A stretch of DNA of 63,092 nt from a virus: IMG/VR virus record IMGVR_UViG_3300036852_000204, positions 1 to 63,092 of that record, one strand, 5' to 3'. A model generated the notes under the pieces. It saw only the letters and a list, made by a program, of their open reading frames with translations. It was not told the DNA's origin and searched no databases. The translations under genes were made by a program, and so were the position numbers. Of this stretch, positions 47,984-56,623 are shown piece by piece. Numbering within the stretch: the stretch's first letter is position 1; each line of letters starts with the position of its first letter.

Positions 47984-50127
47984 TGGCCTTCCGGTTCGAC
48001 GATCTTGGCAGCAGTGCAAAGCCGGAGGCGGCGGCCGGCGGAGGCACGACGTTCTCCGATCTTGGGGCGAAGCAGACCGGCGGCGCCAATCAGGAGTACC
48101 AGGACTGGGGGTCTTGGGTGCTTGACTTGGCGCGCACGGGTGGCGGGCAGGGCGTCCTGCTCGGCTTCGGCGACGAGATCATCGGCGCGGCGCGCTCCCT
48201 GGCGTCTGGCCGGCCGTATGCAGAGTTGCGGGACGAAGAGCGCGATGCTGTTGACCGCTTCCGCAAGCAGAACCCCAAAACGGCGTTCGGGGCTGAATTG
48301 GCTGGCGGGTTGCTGACGCCAGGCCTGGGCACCGCGGCGGCTGTTGCCAAGGCGCCGACGCTGCTAGGCAAGGCAGCACGCGCCGTGCCTGTCGGGTACG
48401 GGTTTGGTGGCGTTGCCGGTATCGGCGCGTCTGAGAGCGAGGACCCGCGTGAAATGCTGCAGGCCGGTCACGAGGCCGGCAAGACAGGCGCAATGATCGC
48501 GCCGGCTCTTCCGATCGCGGGTCGCGTGCTCGGCAATGCGTTGCAGAAAGGTGATACGGCAGCCCAAAATCTCGTCAATAAAGAGGGGTCGGCACAGCTC
48601 TATCTAGCCGATAAGCTGCGCTCACGCGGCACGACGGAAGCGGCTCTTGCTGACGATCTTGCTAGGGGGCAGAGGGCGGCAGATTTTCATGTCGGCAAAT
48701 CCCCAGATCAGGTCGCCGAAGATGCGCTGCTGCGCGGTCGGTCGGATGCAGAGACACTGAAGCAGATCAAGGCGGCTCAGACAAAACAAGCTAACGCGCA
48801 GGCGCCCCTGCCAGAGACTATTGCGGATGTTTCGCCAGCCACGCAGAGAACTCTACGCGGCATCAAGGTCGGCGGGGAGGCCGACGACATAATTGAGCCG
48901 TTTCTCGGCCAGCGCCAAGCCGGCTCTATTGACTTTGCGAAGGGCGCGGAGCAAGGCGGACAGTTCTCTAGGCTTGGAGACCAGCTAAGACTGTCTCTGA
49001 AGCTGAAGGATGAAGACCTAGCCGACAAACTCAGTGCTCTGACCGGCAAGCGCAGCGCTGAAGCTGACAAGCTGTTTGATGCAGCACGCAAGGGGTCGGA
49101 ACCATTTGACCTTAGCCGCACGCTGGAGAAATACAACCTGCTGGCCATGGATATGGCTGACCCGCGGCAGGGCAACATTCTGAGGCGAGCGATCGCCTTA
49201 TTCGACCAGTCGGGTACGGCTGGTGAAAAGCTCAAAGGAAGGTTTCCGGTCGACAACATAGCGCGCTTCCATAACGGCAAGCAGGCGCTCGATGATTTGC
49301 TGGGCAGTGAGTCCATACAGCAGGCAGGCAACTTGCGTCGTCTGCTGACGGGCCTCAAACACGACCTTATGGATGGCGTGTTCGACGGTGGGCGCAATCA
49401 AGCCTACCGCACGGCCTTGGATCGTTACGCCTCCAAGTCGGAACTCTTGAATGCGGCAAAGCTTGGCGAAGGGTTCGCGCGCGGCACGGAAGAGGTGACG
49501 GACAAAATGTTCCGCAGCCTATCGGAGGGCGAGCGGACCATGTTCCGAGCCGCGTGGCTTAGAACCACGCAACGAGATATGGGCGGCAAGGCAGCTGGAC
49601 CTACGACTGATTTTACGCAGGAGCTGCGGAAGCCGAACACAGCGCAGGATCTGCGCATGATCTTGCCGCCCACGGCCGGCAAGTCAGCAGACTTCCCCGG
49701 TGGCAACCGCGAGCGCATCGGCGAGCTTGTGAGCCGCGAAGCTCGTATGTCGGACACGTCCCGCAAGGTACTAGGCAACAGCTCCACTGCGGAGAAGGCA
49801 GCCGACGCGATCGACATTGGCCGCATTGCTCGCGTGACGCGCTATATCAAAGATACTGGCGGACTGGTGCAGGCCGCGGCGGCGTCCCTATCTGATGCCC
49901 TTGAGAAGATGTCAGCGATCAAGGGTGATCGCGCCCGCTACCTGGCGACCAAGCTTCTGGAAACAGACTCCGCCAAACAGCAGGCGTTCCTGCGCGAAGT
50001 CGAGAAGCGCTACGGTGCCAACGCGGTGCGCCAGATTAACGATACCTTCTCGAATTGGTTGGTGAGGTTCGAGGCTTCGTTCGCTGGTCAGTCCGGCCGA
50101 GACGCCGAAGTCAAGGGGAGGCAGTGA
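47983..50127 (+). CDS. Large internal virion protein, 714 aa
   Basis: Largest ejection-type protein. A hydrophobic Gly/Ala region near residues 105-165 (AELAGGLLTPGLGTAAAVAK; APALPIAGRVLGNA) suggests membrane insertion; the rest is helical. Overlaps the upstream stop by 1 bp. Likely helps form a channel for DNA through the envelope. Confidence 0.7.
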   Translation: MAFRFDDLGSSAKPEAAAGGGTTFSDLGAKQTGGANQEYQDWGSWVLDLARTGGGQGVLLGFGDEIIGAARSLASGRPYAELRDEERDAVDRFRKQNPKTAFGAELAGGLLTPGLGTAAAVAKAPTLLGKAARAVPVGYGFGGVAGIGASESEDPREMLQAGHEAGKTGAMIAPALPIAGRVLGNALQKGDTAAQNLVNKEGSAQLYLADKLRSRGTTEAALADDLARGQRAADFHVGKSPDQVAEDALLRGRSDAETLKQIKAAQTKQANAQAPLPETIADVSPATQRTLRGIKVGGEADDIIEPFLGQRQAGSIDFAKGAEQGGQFSRLGDQLRLSLKLKDEDLADKLSALTGKRSAEADKLFDAARKGSEPFDLSRTLEKYNLLAMDMADPRQGNILRRAIALFDQSGTAGEKLKGRFPVDNIARFHNGKQALDDLLGSESIQQAGNLRRLLTGLKHDLMDGVFDGGRNQAYRTALDRYASKSELLNAAKLGEGFARGTEEVTDKMFRSLSEGERTMFRAAWLRTTQRDMGGKAAGPTTDFTQELRKPNTAQDLRMILPPTAGKSADFPGGNRERIGELVSREARMSDTSRKVLGNSSTAEKAADAIDIGRIARVTRYIKDTGGLVQAAAASLSDALEKMSAIKGDRARYLATKLLETDSAKQQAFLREVEKRYGANAVRQINDTFSNWLVRFEASFAGQSGRDAEVKGRQ

Positions 50128-50128
50128 G

Positions 50129-51718
50129 ATGGCCGATCAGGGGCAGGACATTGATCCGAGGCTGCTGGCCATTCTGTCCGGCGTAATCGACAGCAACGAC
50201 GAGTTGACGCCGGAAGCCATGGCGCGTCTGCCGAAGACTACGCCTGGCACGCCCCAGTACCCTTGGTCGGACCCGTTGAAGAACATCATGGCCGGCGTCG
50301 AGGGAATGCCAATTGGGCGCGGCATGATGGCCGCACCAGGTGCAGCCAAGATGGCCTTAACTGAAATCCTGGCGAGAACGCCGAAATCTGCTGCGGCCGG
50401 CGTGCCTGCTCTCGCGGCGACTCTTGCGGGCACAAATGAAGCTGGCTCACAAGACCAAGCGCCTTTGCAGAGGCTCTATGAGCAGCAGGCCGCCATACAG
50501 CGCCAAGCCGAAGACGCGAGGACCCGACGCGAGGCGATGCGCCCGAAAGGCCGAGCCCCCAATGCACAGCAGGACCCTCAGTTCACGGCAGCCGATCAGG
50601 AATATAGCCGGTTAAGCGGGCAGTTGGAGGGGGTCGGCCGCGCGATCGAAGCGGAGAACCAGCGCAGCTCGCCGGAATGGCGGCGCAGGCAAGAGGAGGC
50701 GGACCAACTTGCCAAGCAGACACGCGAACAGCAGGCCGCAAAGCGACCATGGCGCGAGCGCAACCCAGAGCTTGCCGCCGATTGGAGCAAGTACACCATC
50801 CTCGCGTCGATCATGGCGGGCCTAGGCTTCAAAGGAGCAGAGAAGGCCGCGAAGTACGTCGGCAACATGCCTTGGCACAAGACCGTTGGTGAGGCCAAGG
50901 ATATGGTTGCGAAGGGCGACGCAGGTGTGACGCCACTACTTCGCGAGCTTGCGGAACGCAATAAGGGTTACGTCGCACAGCCGCCTAGCGGCTCGGGAGC
51001 GGCCATGATGGGTGGCGCGGCGGCGGGCGCAGAAATGGGAATGTATCCGCTGCAAAGCGACATAGCCAATCTGGGATTTGCAGAAGCCGTCAAAGACCCG
51101 TGGGAGCTTGGCAAGGTCGGCATCAATATGGGCTTAGGAGCCCTTACGGGCGGCACAGCAGCCAAATTCGGTCAGGTGGCAATTCCAGACAGCAAGCCGC
51201 CGATCGAATCTTCGCGCGCTCTTGCAAGCATCCTATCTGCGACCAGTGCGCAGGATGCGGGGAAAGTTGCCACTAATCTTGAGAGAATGGGGCTTAGGTC
51301 GCCCGGCGGAGGCTTCGGCTCCGATTTTGCCACAGCCCAAGGCAGAACCCAGCTGCCCACGTCGCCAGCAACACAGGGCCAGCAATTTTCCCAGCCTCAA
51401 CAATCCCTGTCGGGTGCTCTAGCGAATACAGGAGGCCCGTCACAAGGGCCAGAAGACCTAGCCAAAGTATTGTCCTCATCGCGCGCATCTCCTTCTGCAA
51501 CTCCAAAGACTCCCACGGCCGACCCAAAGCGTCAAGCGGAGACGGAATGGCGCAAGGCAACTGGTACGCACCACATTAACGACCAGAACCGCGGGCCGGA
51601 CGGAAAACTCTTGCCTGGCAAGAGGAAGATAAACGGATCGTTGTCGAGCATCCTAGCCGGCACCGCTGGGTACGAGTCCCTTTCCGACGGGCCGTCCAGC
51701 GACTATGGCGACTTCTAA
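50129..51718 (+). CDS. Internal virion protein, 529 aa
   Basis: Helical Arg/Glu/Gln-rich middle (QAAIQRQAEDARTRREAMRP) with a hydrophobic Gly/Met section (GAAMMGGAAAGAEMGMYPL). C-terminal ATGTHHINDQNRGPDGKLLP is unlike the rest. Completes the ejection set of four. Confidence 0.65.
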   Translation: MADQGQDIDPRLLAILSGVIDSNDELTPEAMARLPKTTPGTPQYPWSDPLKNIMAGVEGMPIGRGMMAAPGAAKMALTEILARTPKSAAAGVPALAATLAGTNEAGSQDQAPLQRLYEQQAAIQRQAEDARTRREAMRPKGRAPNAQQDPQFTAADQEYSRLSGQLEGVGRAIEAENQRSSPEWRRRQEEADQLAKQTREQQAAKRPWRERNPELAADWSKYTILASIMAGLGFKGAEKAAKYVGNMPWHKTVGEAKDMVAKGDAGVTPLLRELAERNKGYVAQPPSGSGAAMMGGAAAGAEMGMYPLQSDIANLGFAEAVKDPWELGKVGINMGLGALTGGTAAKFGQVAIPDSKPPIESSRALASILSATSAQDAGKVATNLERMGLRSPGGGFGSDFATAQGRTQLPTSPATQGQQFSQPQQSLSGALANTGGPSQGPEDLAKVLSSSRASPSATPKTPTADPKRQAETEWRKATGTHHINDQNRGPDGKLLPGKRKINGSLSSILAGTAGYESLSDGPSSDYGDF

Positions 51719-51811
51719 AAGTATCAACCAAGCGCCCGCGTCCATGGTGCGCATCCTGCCGGATCAATGCGGCGGATTTGAAGCAATCTAGCCAGATATC
51801 AGGAGGCTAAA

Positions 51812-52798
51812 ATTCCTCGCAACGGATCAGGCGTATACGCCGTGCCAAACACGCTGGTCACGGCCACGGCTATCGAGGTCGCGCCGCACAATGCCAACTA
51901 TGCGGACCTCGGCGCTGAGATTTCAGGCAGCCTCGCCACCGACGGCCAATCGCAGATGATCGGCCAGCTCAAGATTGCCAGCGGGACGGTGGGCGCTCCG
52001 GGGCTTGCGCCGGCCTCCGATCTGGATACGGGCATCTATCGCATCGGAGGCGACAATCTTGGCGTGGCTTGTGCCGGCGCCAAGGTGCTGGACATCGCGA
52101 CGACGGGGCTTGGTGTTACAGGCACATTGACGGCATCCGGCGCACTGACGGCTGCGTCTGCGTCGATCACAACCCCGTTGCCTGTCGCAAGCGGCGGCAC
52201 GAGCGGTGCTACGGCCACAGCGGCTTTCAACGCGCTGTCTCCCGTTACCACGCGCGGAGACATCATCACGCGCGATGCGACGAACAATGTGCGGCTTGCG
52301 GTTGGTGCTGCAGATACCGTTCTAAAGTCAGACGGCACCGATCCGTCATGGGCCAAGATCGTCAACGCCAACATCACGGATGCAACGATTGCGCACGGCA
52401 AGCTGGCAAGCGCCGTCACGGCTGATCAAACGGCTATGGAGGCGGCATCAGCAACCGACAGCTTCGCCTCGCCAGGCAACCTGAAATACCACCCCGGCGT
52501 AGCGAAGTTCTGGGCCTATATCACAGTGAGTGGAGGTACGCCGACTTTGGTGGCGAGTCACAACGTGTCCGGCATCACCGACCACGCGGCTGGCGACATC
52601 ACCATCACATTCAGCACTCCTTTCTCCAGCGCGAACTACGCCGTGATCGGCACTGGTGGACTCAACGGAGACTATGGCGTCGTGACCGTGGCCCCGACAG
52701 GAAGGGCTGCGGGCTCCATACGCCTGCACTATGGCCTCTCCGGTTTTGGGACTATCGAGCCCTCTCAGTGGAACGTAATGGGCTTCGGAGACCAGTAG
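51812..52798 (+). CDS. Tail fibre protein (apparent ATT start)
   Basis: 328 residues. The common opening MPRNGSG of phage tail fibres appears as PRNGSGVYAVPNT after ATT at 51812, behind GGAGGCTAA at the normal late spacing. The first in-frame conventional start (GTG 51842) would remove this motif. The C-terminal half is beta-rich (PTGRAAGSIRLHYGLSGFGT) and probably binds the receptor. Confidence 0.75.
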   Translation: MPRNGSGVYAVPNTLVTATAIEVAPHNANYADLGAEISGSLATDGQSQMIGQLKIASGTVGAPGLAPASDLDTGIYRIGGDNLGVACAGAKVLDIATTGLGVTGTLTASGALTAASASITTPLPVASGGTSGATATAAFNALSPVTTRGDIITRDATNNVRLAVGAADTVLKSDGTDPSWAKIVNANITDATIAHGKLASAVTADQTAMEAASATDSFASPGNLKYHPGVAKFWAYITVSGGTPTLVASHNVSGITDHAAGDITITFSTPFSSANYAVIGTGGLNGDYGVVTVAPTGRAAGSIRLHYGLSGFGTIEPSQWNVMGFGDQ

Positions 52799-52849
52799 GC
52801 GCTGACAAACGCTTCTTCCCAGTTTCATTCCACTAGATAGAGCCAGAAC

Positions 52850-53689
52850 ATGCCAACACTCCTGGAAGTATGGGAATCTCGCCTCGGTATCGAGGAGGTT
52901 TCCGGCAAGAAGCACAACCCAGTGATCCTGGAGTGGTGGATGGATGCCGGCCACCCCGAGATTATCGATGATGAGACGGCCTGGTGTTCCGGGGCGATGT
53001 GTTCGGCAGCGAAGGCGGCTGGCCTGCCGTTCCCGCCGGTCAACGTCAATACCATGGCGCGCTCGTGGCTCACCATGGGCAAGGGCGTCTCGCCGGCAGA
53101 GGTGCAGCCCGGCGATGTGGTGGTATGGCCCCGCGGCAAACCCAACAGCGGCAGCGGGCACGTCAACTGTGTGAAGGAGGTTCGCCGCACCAAGACATCG
53201 GTCAAGGTGAAGTGCATAGGCGGCAACCAATCGCATCCGTCCGGGGGCGCCGTAACGGTCACGGATTGGACCGATCTGTCCGGTGCCTTGTCGAACGGCA
53301 TCCGCCGCCTAGTGCCGGCCACAGTGCCAGCCCTACGCGAGGCAGGATCGACCACAATCAAGAACGCTGACCGCAAGGAAAAACTCGGCATCCTCGCCGT
53401 GTTCTTCGCGCCCATCGTTAAGGGCATCGAGTACGTCGCCAACATGTTTGGGCCACCCGACGTGCCGACGTTCGCCACTCTGCCCGAAGGGCTGACTTGG
53501 TGGCAAACCGTGCTGGGGGCCGCAAATGGCATATGGGGCTATGCTGTCGACCATCCGTACCTGGCCGCTACGCTGGTTGCCGGTCTTGCGCTCTGGGGCA
53601 TCAGCCGCATTGAGAAGGCTGGGCGGGTTGCCGAGCACGCCGCAGGCATTCCCATCGCTGCGGAAGTGGCGAAGCTGGAGGCCGCCTAA
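52850..53689 (+). CDS. Endolysin with C-terminal membrane segment
   Basis: 279 residues. TAWCSGAMCSAAKAAG gives the catalytic Cys, and GHVNCVKEVRRTKTSVKVKC the His, of a CHAP/NlpC-like amidase (TIGR02594 type). The C-terminus has hydrophobic segments (LGILAVFFAPIVKGIEYVAN; YLAATLVAGLALWGI) not usual for this family. Could be a membrane-tethered or self-releasing endolysin. First lysis gene. Confidence 0.8.
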   Translation: MPTLLEVWESRLGIEEVSGKKHNPVILEWWMDAGHPEIIDDETAWCSGAMCSAAKAAGLPFPPVNVNTMARSWLTMGKGVSPAEVQPGDVVVWPRGKPNSGSGHVNCVKEVRRTKTSVKVKCIGGNQSHPSGGAVTVTDWTDLSGALSNGIRRLVPATVPALREAGSTTIKNADRKEKLGILAVFFAPIVKGIEYVANMFGPPDVPTFATLPEGLTWWQTVLGAANGIWGYAVDHPYLAATLVAGLALWGISRIEKAGRVAEHAAGIPIAAEVAKLEAA

Positions 53690-53690
53690 C

Positions 53691-53972
53691 ATGACGCCCT
53701 CCATGTGGCTTGGCGGGGCCGTAGCGGGCTGCCTGGCGCTATTTGCAGCGGGGGTGACTATCAAGCACCGGACGCAGCTGGCAGACGCTGTAGAGACGGG
53801 GAAGGCCATTGGGACGGGGGAGGCCTCTACAGCCGCCGTAACGGCCGCCACGGAGACCGCCACAGCCCTCCGAGAGGCGGAAGCAGAGACGCCGTTGCCC
53901 GTAGACAAACAGGCCATACTGGACCTCTGCAAGCGCAGGGCGTCTTGTCGCGAACGTGGAGCCATCAAATGA
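53691..53972 (+). CDS. Inner-membrane spanin-like protein
   Basis: 93 residues: an N-terminal transmembrane helix (GGAVAGCLALFAAGVTI), then a periplasmic coiled region (AVTAATETATALREAEAETP) and a Cys-containing end. An Rz-like role follows from structure and position after the endolysin. Confidence 0.65.
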   Translation: MTPSMWLGGAVAGCLALFAAGVTIKHRTQLADAVETGKAIGTGEASTAAVTAATETATALREAEAETPLPVDKQAILDLCKRRASCRERGAIK

Positions 53973-54196
53973 AGGTCGCCCTGAGCCTTGTCCTTCTCGC
54001 GCCCCTGTTGATGGGCGCCAAGGGCGGCTGCCAGTTGTTCGGTGGCGGAGATCCGCAAGTGACCGCCGTCGATACCTTCTGTCTCAGTGCGCAGAAGCGC
54101 AAATGGTCGGTCAACGACACTCCTGAGACCATTCGCGATGCGGAGGCATGGAATACGGCGGTGGACAAGAAGTGCGGAGTAAGGAAGGCGACCTGA
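53969..54196 (+). CDS. Outer-membrane spanin-like protein
   Basis: 75 residues, ATGA overlap with the previous gene. Signal peptide MKVALSLVLLAPLLMGAKGG then CQLFGGG; the Cys could be lipidated though the lipobox is weak. VDTFCLSAQKRKWSVNDTPE resembles Rz1A-type lipoproteins. The overlapping pair fits a spanin complex. Confidence 0.65.
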   Translation: MKVALSLVLLAPLLMGAKGGCQLFGGGDPQVTAVDTFCLSAQKRKWSVNDTPETIRDAEAWNTAVDKKCGVRKAT

Positions 54197-54226
54197 CGGT
54201 CTAAGCTGAGAGGGAAGCAATGGACG

Positions 54227-54487
54227 ATGGATCAGCGGCACTCGCCAAGGTGGCAATCGCCCTCGCCGGGGTACTCGACCAACGATCTCAGCAACGAGCG
54301 CAGGATCACGGTTCTAGAAATCTCCGACCAGCACCAACAGAAATTCAATACCAAGGTGAAGACCAGGCTGTCGCGGATCGAGAAGATCATCTTAGCCGTC
54401 ATCGCCGCCCTCAACATCCTAGCCCACGACAAGCTGCCGGACTGGGCCAAAGGGATGTCCCTGATCTTGAAGGCAGTGATGGGATGA
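54227..54487 (+). CDS. Holin-like protein, 86 aa
   Basis: TKVKTRLSRIEKIILAVIAA then LNILAHDKLPDWAKGM: an amphipathic region and one transmembrane helix, as in haemolysin XhlA-like or phage holin accessory proteins. Part of the lysis block. Another frame from 54220 is judged spurious. Confidence 0.6.
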   Translation: MDQRHSPRWQSPSPGYSTNDLSNERRITVLEISDQHQQKFNTKVKTRLSRIEKIILAVIAALNILAHDKLPDWAKGMSLILKAVMG

Positions 54488-54576
54488 GCCGCACGTTTGC
54501 GATCACCATCCTCGTGCTGGCCGTGCTGTTCCTTGCGCGGCTGAGTTGGCATCTGGTGATGATCTGGGTTGGTTGA
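54484..54576 (+). CDS. 30-aa membrane peptide
   Basis: ATGA overlap with the holin-like gene. MSRTFAITILVLAVLFLARL is a single transmembrane helix. Possible second holin or antiholin. Confidence 0.5.
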   Translation: MSRTFAITILVLAVLFLARLSWHLVMIWVG

Positions 54577-54660
54577 ACTTGCGATGCTGATTGCTGGGTG
54601 AACGGCGAATGGGCAAGGCCTTGTGTCGTTCTGGGCCTTGTAGATACAGGATGCCGGGCT
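54577..54660 (+). terminator. Convergent gap with hairpin
   Basis: CAAGGCC - 12 bases - GGCCTTG at about 54613-54640 between the end of the rightward late operon and the end of the leftward cluster. No strong T-run on either side. Confidence 0.4.
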
Positions 54661-54804
54661 TCAATCAGTAGTTTCGCCGCGCGCCTTCGCCAGCGCAGCT
54701 TTCGCTTCGATCCATGTATCGTAATCCGTACCCGGAGGCTCTGGCGCCCAGGCGTTCACCATCCGGTGCAAGGCCGCATAGAGGTCGGGCGCAGCGGCGA
54801 TCAT
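54661..54804 (-). CDS. Small protein with AAAPDLYAAL motif, 47 aa
   Basis: MIAAAPDLYAALHRMVNAWA, then EPPGTDYDTWIEAKAALAKA. The AAAPDLYAAL segment is a widespread phage motif and recurs as AAAPAMLLAL at 56876-57226. ATGA overlap with the upstream gene. Confidence 0.6.
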   Translation of the reverse strand: MIAAAPDLYAALHRMVNAWAPEPPGTDYDTWIEAKAALAKARGETTD

Positions 54805-55049
54805 GTTGGCAACGCGGTGTAAAGCGTGGCTCGATAGTCAGAGCCATCCTGCACGATTGGCAGCTTGGCGTGCAAGACTGGCAGGTCTAAGCCGGTGGTG
54901 ACCGATATTGGCAGGCCAGTGACCGGATTGGGCCGATGAACCGGAAAAATGACCAGATTGGGCTTGTGCGGGAGTTTAGGGGTTCGCCGCTCCCAGAGAT
55001 GGCCGTCTTGGCAGGCTATAGCGCTCTGATAGATCGCTTTGACCTTCAG
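54801..55049 (-). CDS. Hypothetical protein, 82 aa (apparent CTG start)
   Basis: KVKAIYQSAIACQDGHLWER, then PNLVIFPVHRPNPVTGLPIS. No ATG, GTG or TTG lies at the 5' end, but CTG at 55049 overlaps the upstream TGA (CTGA) just as ATGA joins do elsewhere, and GGGAGG precedes it. Function unknown. Confidence 0.55.
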   Translation of the reverse strand: MKVKAIYQSAIACQDGHLWERRTPKLPHKPNLVIFPVHRPNPVTGLPISVTTGLDLPVLHAKLPIVQDGSDYRATLYTALPT

Positions 55050-55261
55050 ATCCCGCTCCCTCCCTTTTTAGCCGCGGTCGGCATGCGCCGGAACCCGACC
55101 TCTTCGGAGCAATGGCAACTCATCACGAACCGACAGGCCGTGCCGACCGATTTGGCGGGACATCTCGCAAGCTTTTTGATCCCCTCCGCAATCGAGGTGA
55201 GCGCATCTGCGATGACCTCAACGGGCACCTCGTCTGCGATGCGCTGCGCGTATCCGTGCAT
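55046..55261 (-). CDS. Hypothetical protein, 71 aa
   Basis: MHGYAQRIADEVPVEVIADA then TSIAEGIKKLARC. AAGGCC site precedes ATG. Compact helical protein with Cys residues; function unknown. Confidence 0.6.
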   Translation of the reverse strand: MHGYAQRIADEVPVEVIADALTSIAEGIKKLARCPAKSVGTACRFVMSCHCSEEVGFRRMPTAAKKGGSGI

Positions 55262-55276
55262 CTGCGTGGCCTTCCC

Positions 55277-55420
55277 CTAGACTGCGCCGATGGCGCGAAG
55301 CGCAGCATACCCACCTAGCGCATACAGCGCTCCAGATGTGAGCATGCGAAGCGCCCACCCGACGACCCAACCAGCGAACGTCCTCGTCGCGGCAATGGTG
55401 TATTCTGCGTCGGTCGTCAT
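55277..55420 (-). CDS. 47-aa membrane protein
   Basis: RTFAGWVVGWALRMLTSGAL is amphipathic or membrane helix, followed by YALGGYAALRAIGAV. GAGGCCGGG precedes the ATG. Function unknown. Confidence 0.5.
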   Translation of the reverse strand: MTTDAEYTIAATRTFAGWVVGWALRMLTSGALYALGGYAALRAIGAV

Positions 55421-55431
55421 CTTGCCCGGCC

Positions 55432-55533
55432 TCATCTTTGACGGTTGATCTGCGCGCGGAGCGCGGCGTTTTCTTCTCTCAGCTTGAGCGTCTCGCGGAT
55501 GAACTCAACAACTAAATCCGCCAGTTGCTCCAC
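55432..55533 (-). CDS. 33-aa coiled-coil peptide
   Basis: GTG-started (AGGGA upstream). EFIRETLKLREENAALRAQI is a coiled coil. The reading frame extends upstream but has no start with better context. Confidence 0.4.
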   Translation of the reverse strand: MEQLADLVVEFIRETLKLREENAALRAQINRQR

Positions 55534-55558
55534 GCATCCCTGCGAGACACGTGCGCGG

Positions 55559-55783
55559 TCACTCTTGGGCATGGCCGGCCATCTGGTTGAAAGGGTTTTC
55601 GGAAACCTTGAAGTGCCGTTGCGCACCGAGCGGCAAGTTGAACACATCATCGGCAACGGTCGGTTTGCCGTGCGCCATCGCGAACAGCACCGGAACCGCC
55701 GTTGCCAATTCGTAGGCCGTGATGTCCTCCAGGGGCACCCACTGCACGAGTTTGGGGAAATGAAGCTGCGCTGTGCCTGACAT
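55559..55783 (-). CDS. Hypothetical protein, 74 aa
   Basis: MSGTAQLHFPKLVQWVPLED then ITAYELATAVPVLFAMAHGK. AAAGGCCG precedes ATG. Soluble; function unknown. Confidence 0.6.
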   Translation of the reverse strand: MSGTAQLHFPKLVQWVPLEDITAYELATAVPVLFAMAHGKPTVADDVFNLPLGAQRHFKVSENPFNQMAGHAQE

Positions 55784-55795
55784 CGGGGCGGCCTT

Positions 55796-56080
55796 TCAGT
55801 TGCTCTTGAGCGCCATCCACTGGCGCGGCTTAAACGGTCCATAGTTTCCGTGTAGAAAGTATTCGCCGTGGCCGCGCCCTGGCATGAGAACGCGCCAGCC
55901 AGTTTCGCGGGCGACCTCCACCGTCTCCCATGTGGAGAGTTGCCACCACTTCCTTTCGACTTGCCGCGTCTCTTTGTGCGGCACATCGCTTACCCATGCC
56001 ATCATGACCGGCCAGCCGTCGAAGTCGCCGAGAACAATCTCGCCGGTCGTTGGTGCTGTCTCCATCGACTGCCAGCACAT
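55796..56080 (-). CDS. DUF551-like protein, 94 aa
   Basis: Starts MCWQSMETAPTTGEIVLGDF and ends RQWMALKSN, the DUF551 frame with a larger insert. Fourth family member here and the only one in this cluster. Confidence 0.65.
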   Translation of the reverse strand: MCWQSMETAPTTGEIVLGDFDGWPVMMAWVSDVPHKETRQVERKWWQLSTWETVEVARETGWRVLMPGRGHGEYFLHGNYGPFKPRQWMALKSN

Positions 56081-56093
56081 AGGGCGGCCCCTT

Positions 56094-56306
56094 CTAGGCT
56101 TCAGCGGTCAGTTCACGGAGTGCCTTACGACCCTCCGTCGTGATCATGTAGCAATCGTCGCCTCGGTAGACGGCCCAGCCCTTGCCGACGCAGTACCCCA
56201 TCCCGAGCCAGATAGTGCGCCCATCATCGAGCGCAGACAGCTTCACTTCTCGATCGGTGCTAGCCAGCCGCTTGAGAGCATCGATCTTCGCGTTCTCTAG
56301 TCGCAT
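56094..56306 (-). CDS. Hypothetical protein, 70 aa
   Basis: MRLENAKIDALKRLASTDRE, then TIWLGMGYCVGKGWAVYRGD and ITTEGRKALRELTAEA: small winged-helix-like fold possible. Start chosen for AAAGGCCG 6 bases before it. Confidence 0.55.
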   Translation of the reverse strand: MRLENAKIDALKRLASTDREVKLSALDDGRTIWLGMGYCVGKGWAVYRGDDCYMITTEGRKALRELTAEA

Positions 56307-56323
56307 GCTGGCGGCCTTTCCGT

Positions 56324-56614
56324 TCACTCAAGCGGGTGAGTGACTTCGTGAAAATTGTTGATGCAGTCGAGGCCAAGCACGCAGTACCCGTCCTTTAGCC
56401 CAAAGTCTCCGTCTGCCGCCATGAGCTTGTGGCACACGCGCGCCCTGACATAGCGACCCGAGAAAGCGTGAGTCTTCGGATCATATTCACGGAGCATCAG
56501 CAGGTCGTCCACCTGATAGTCGCGGTCGTTCTTGCGAACCTCGTATTGCTTGATGCCGCCAGCAACATCGCGGAATGGCGCGGGCCACGTCTTCAGGTGG
56601 TGGATGTTCCTCAC
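56324..56614 (-). CDS. DUF3850-like (PUA/ASCH-fold) protein
   Basis: 96 residues from GTG (AAAGGCCG upstream). HHLKTWPAPFRDVAGGIKQY, EVRKNDRDYQVDDLLMLREY, then VCHKLMA are typical of DUF3850, a PUA-like domain that may bind modified bases or RNA. Role in phages unknown. Confidence 0.75.
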   Translation of the reverse strand: MRNIHHLKTWPAPFRDVAGGIKQYEVRKNDRDYQVDDLLMLREYDPKTHAFSGRYVRARVCHKLMAADGDFGLKDGYCVLGLDCINNFHEVTHPLE

Positions 56615-56623
56615 TGTCGGCCT

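Noticed and set aside
53749-53764. Eighth copy of the dispersed repeat (GGGGGTGACTATCAAG)
   Set aside because: Only the right half matches and no TTCAAGG or CCTTGAA lies at the expected distance; probably chance or a degenerate remnant in the spanin-like gene.
54220-54576. 118-codon plus-strand frame over the holin-like gene
   Set aside because: Its middle is Gln/Arg/His-rich run-on; the frame from 54227 gives a coherent transmembrane protein with an ATGA link to the next gene.
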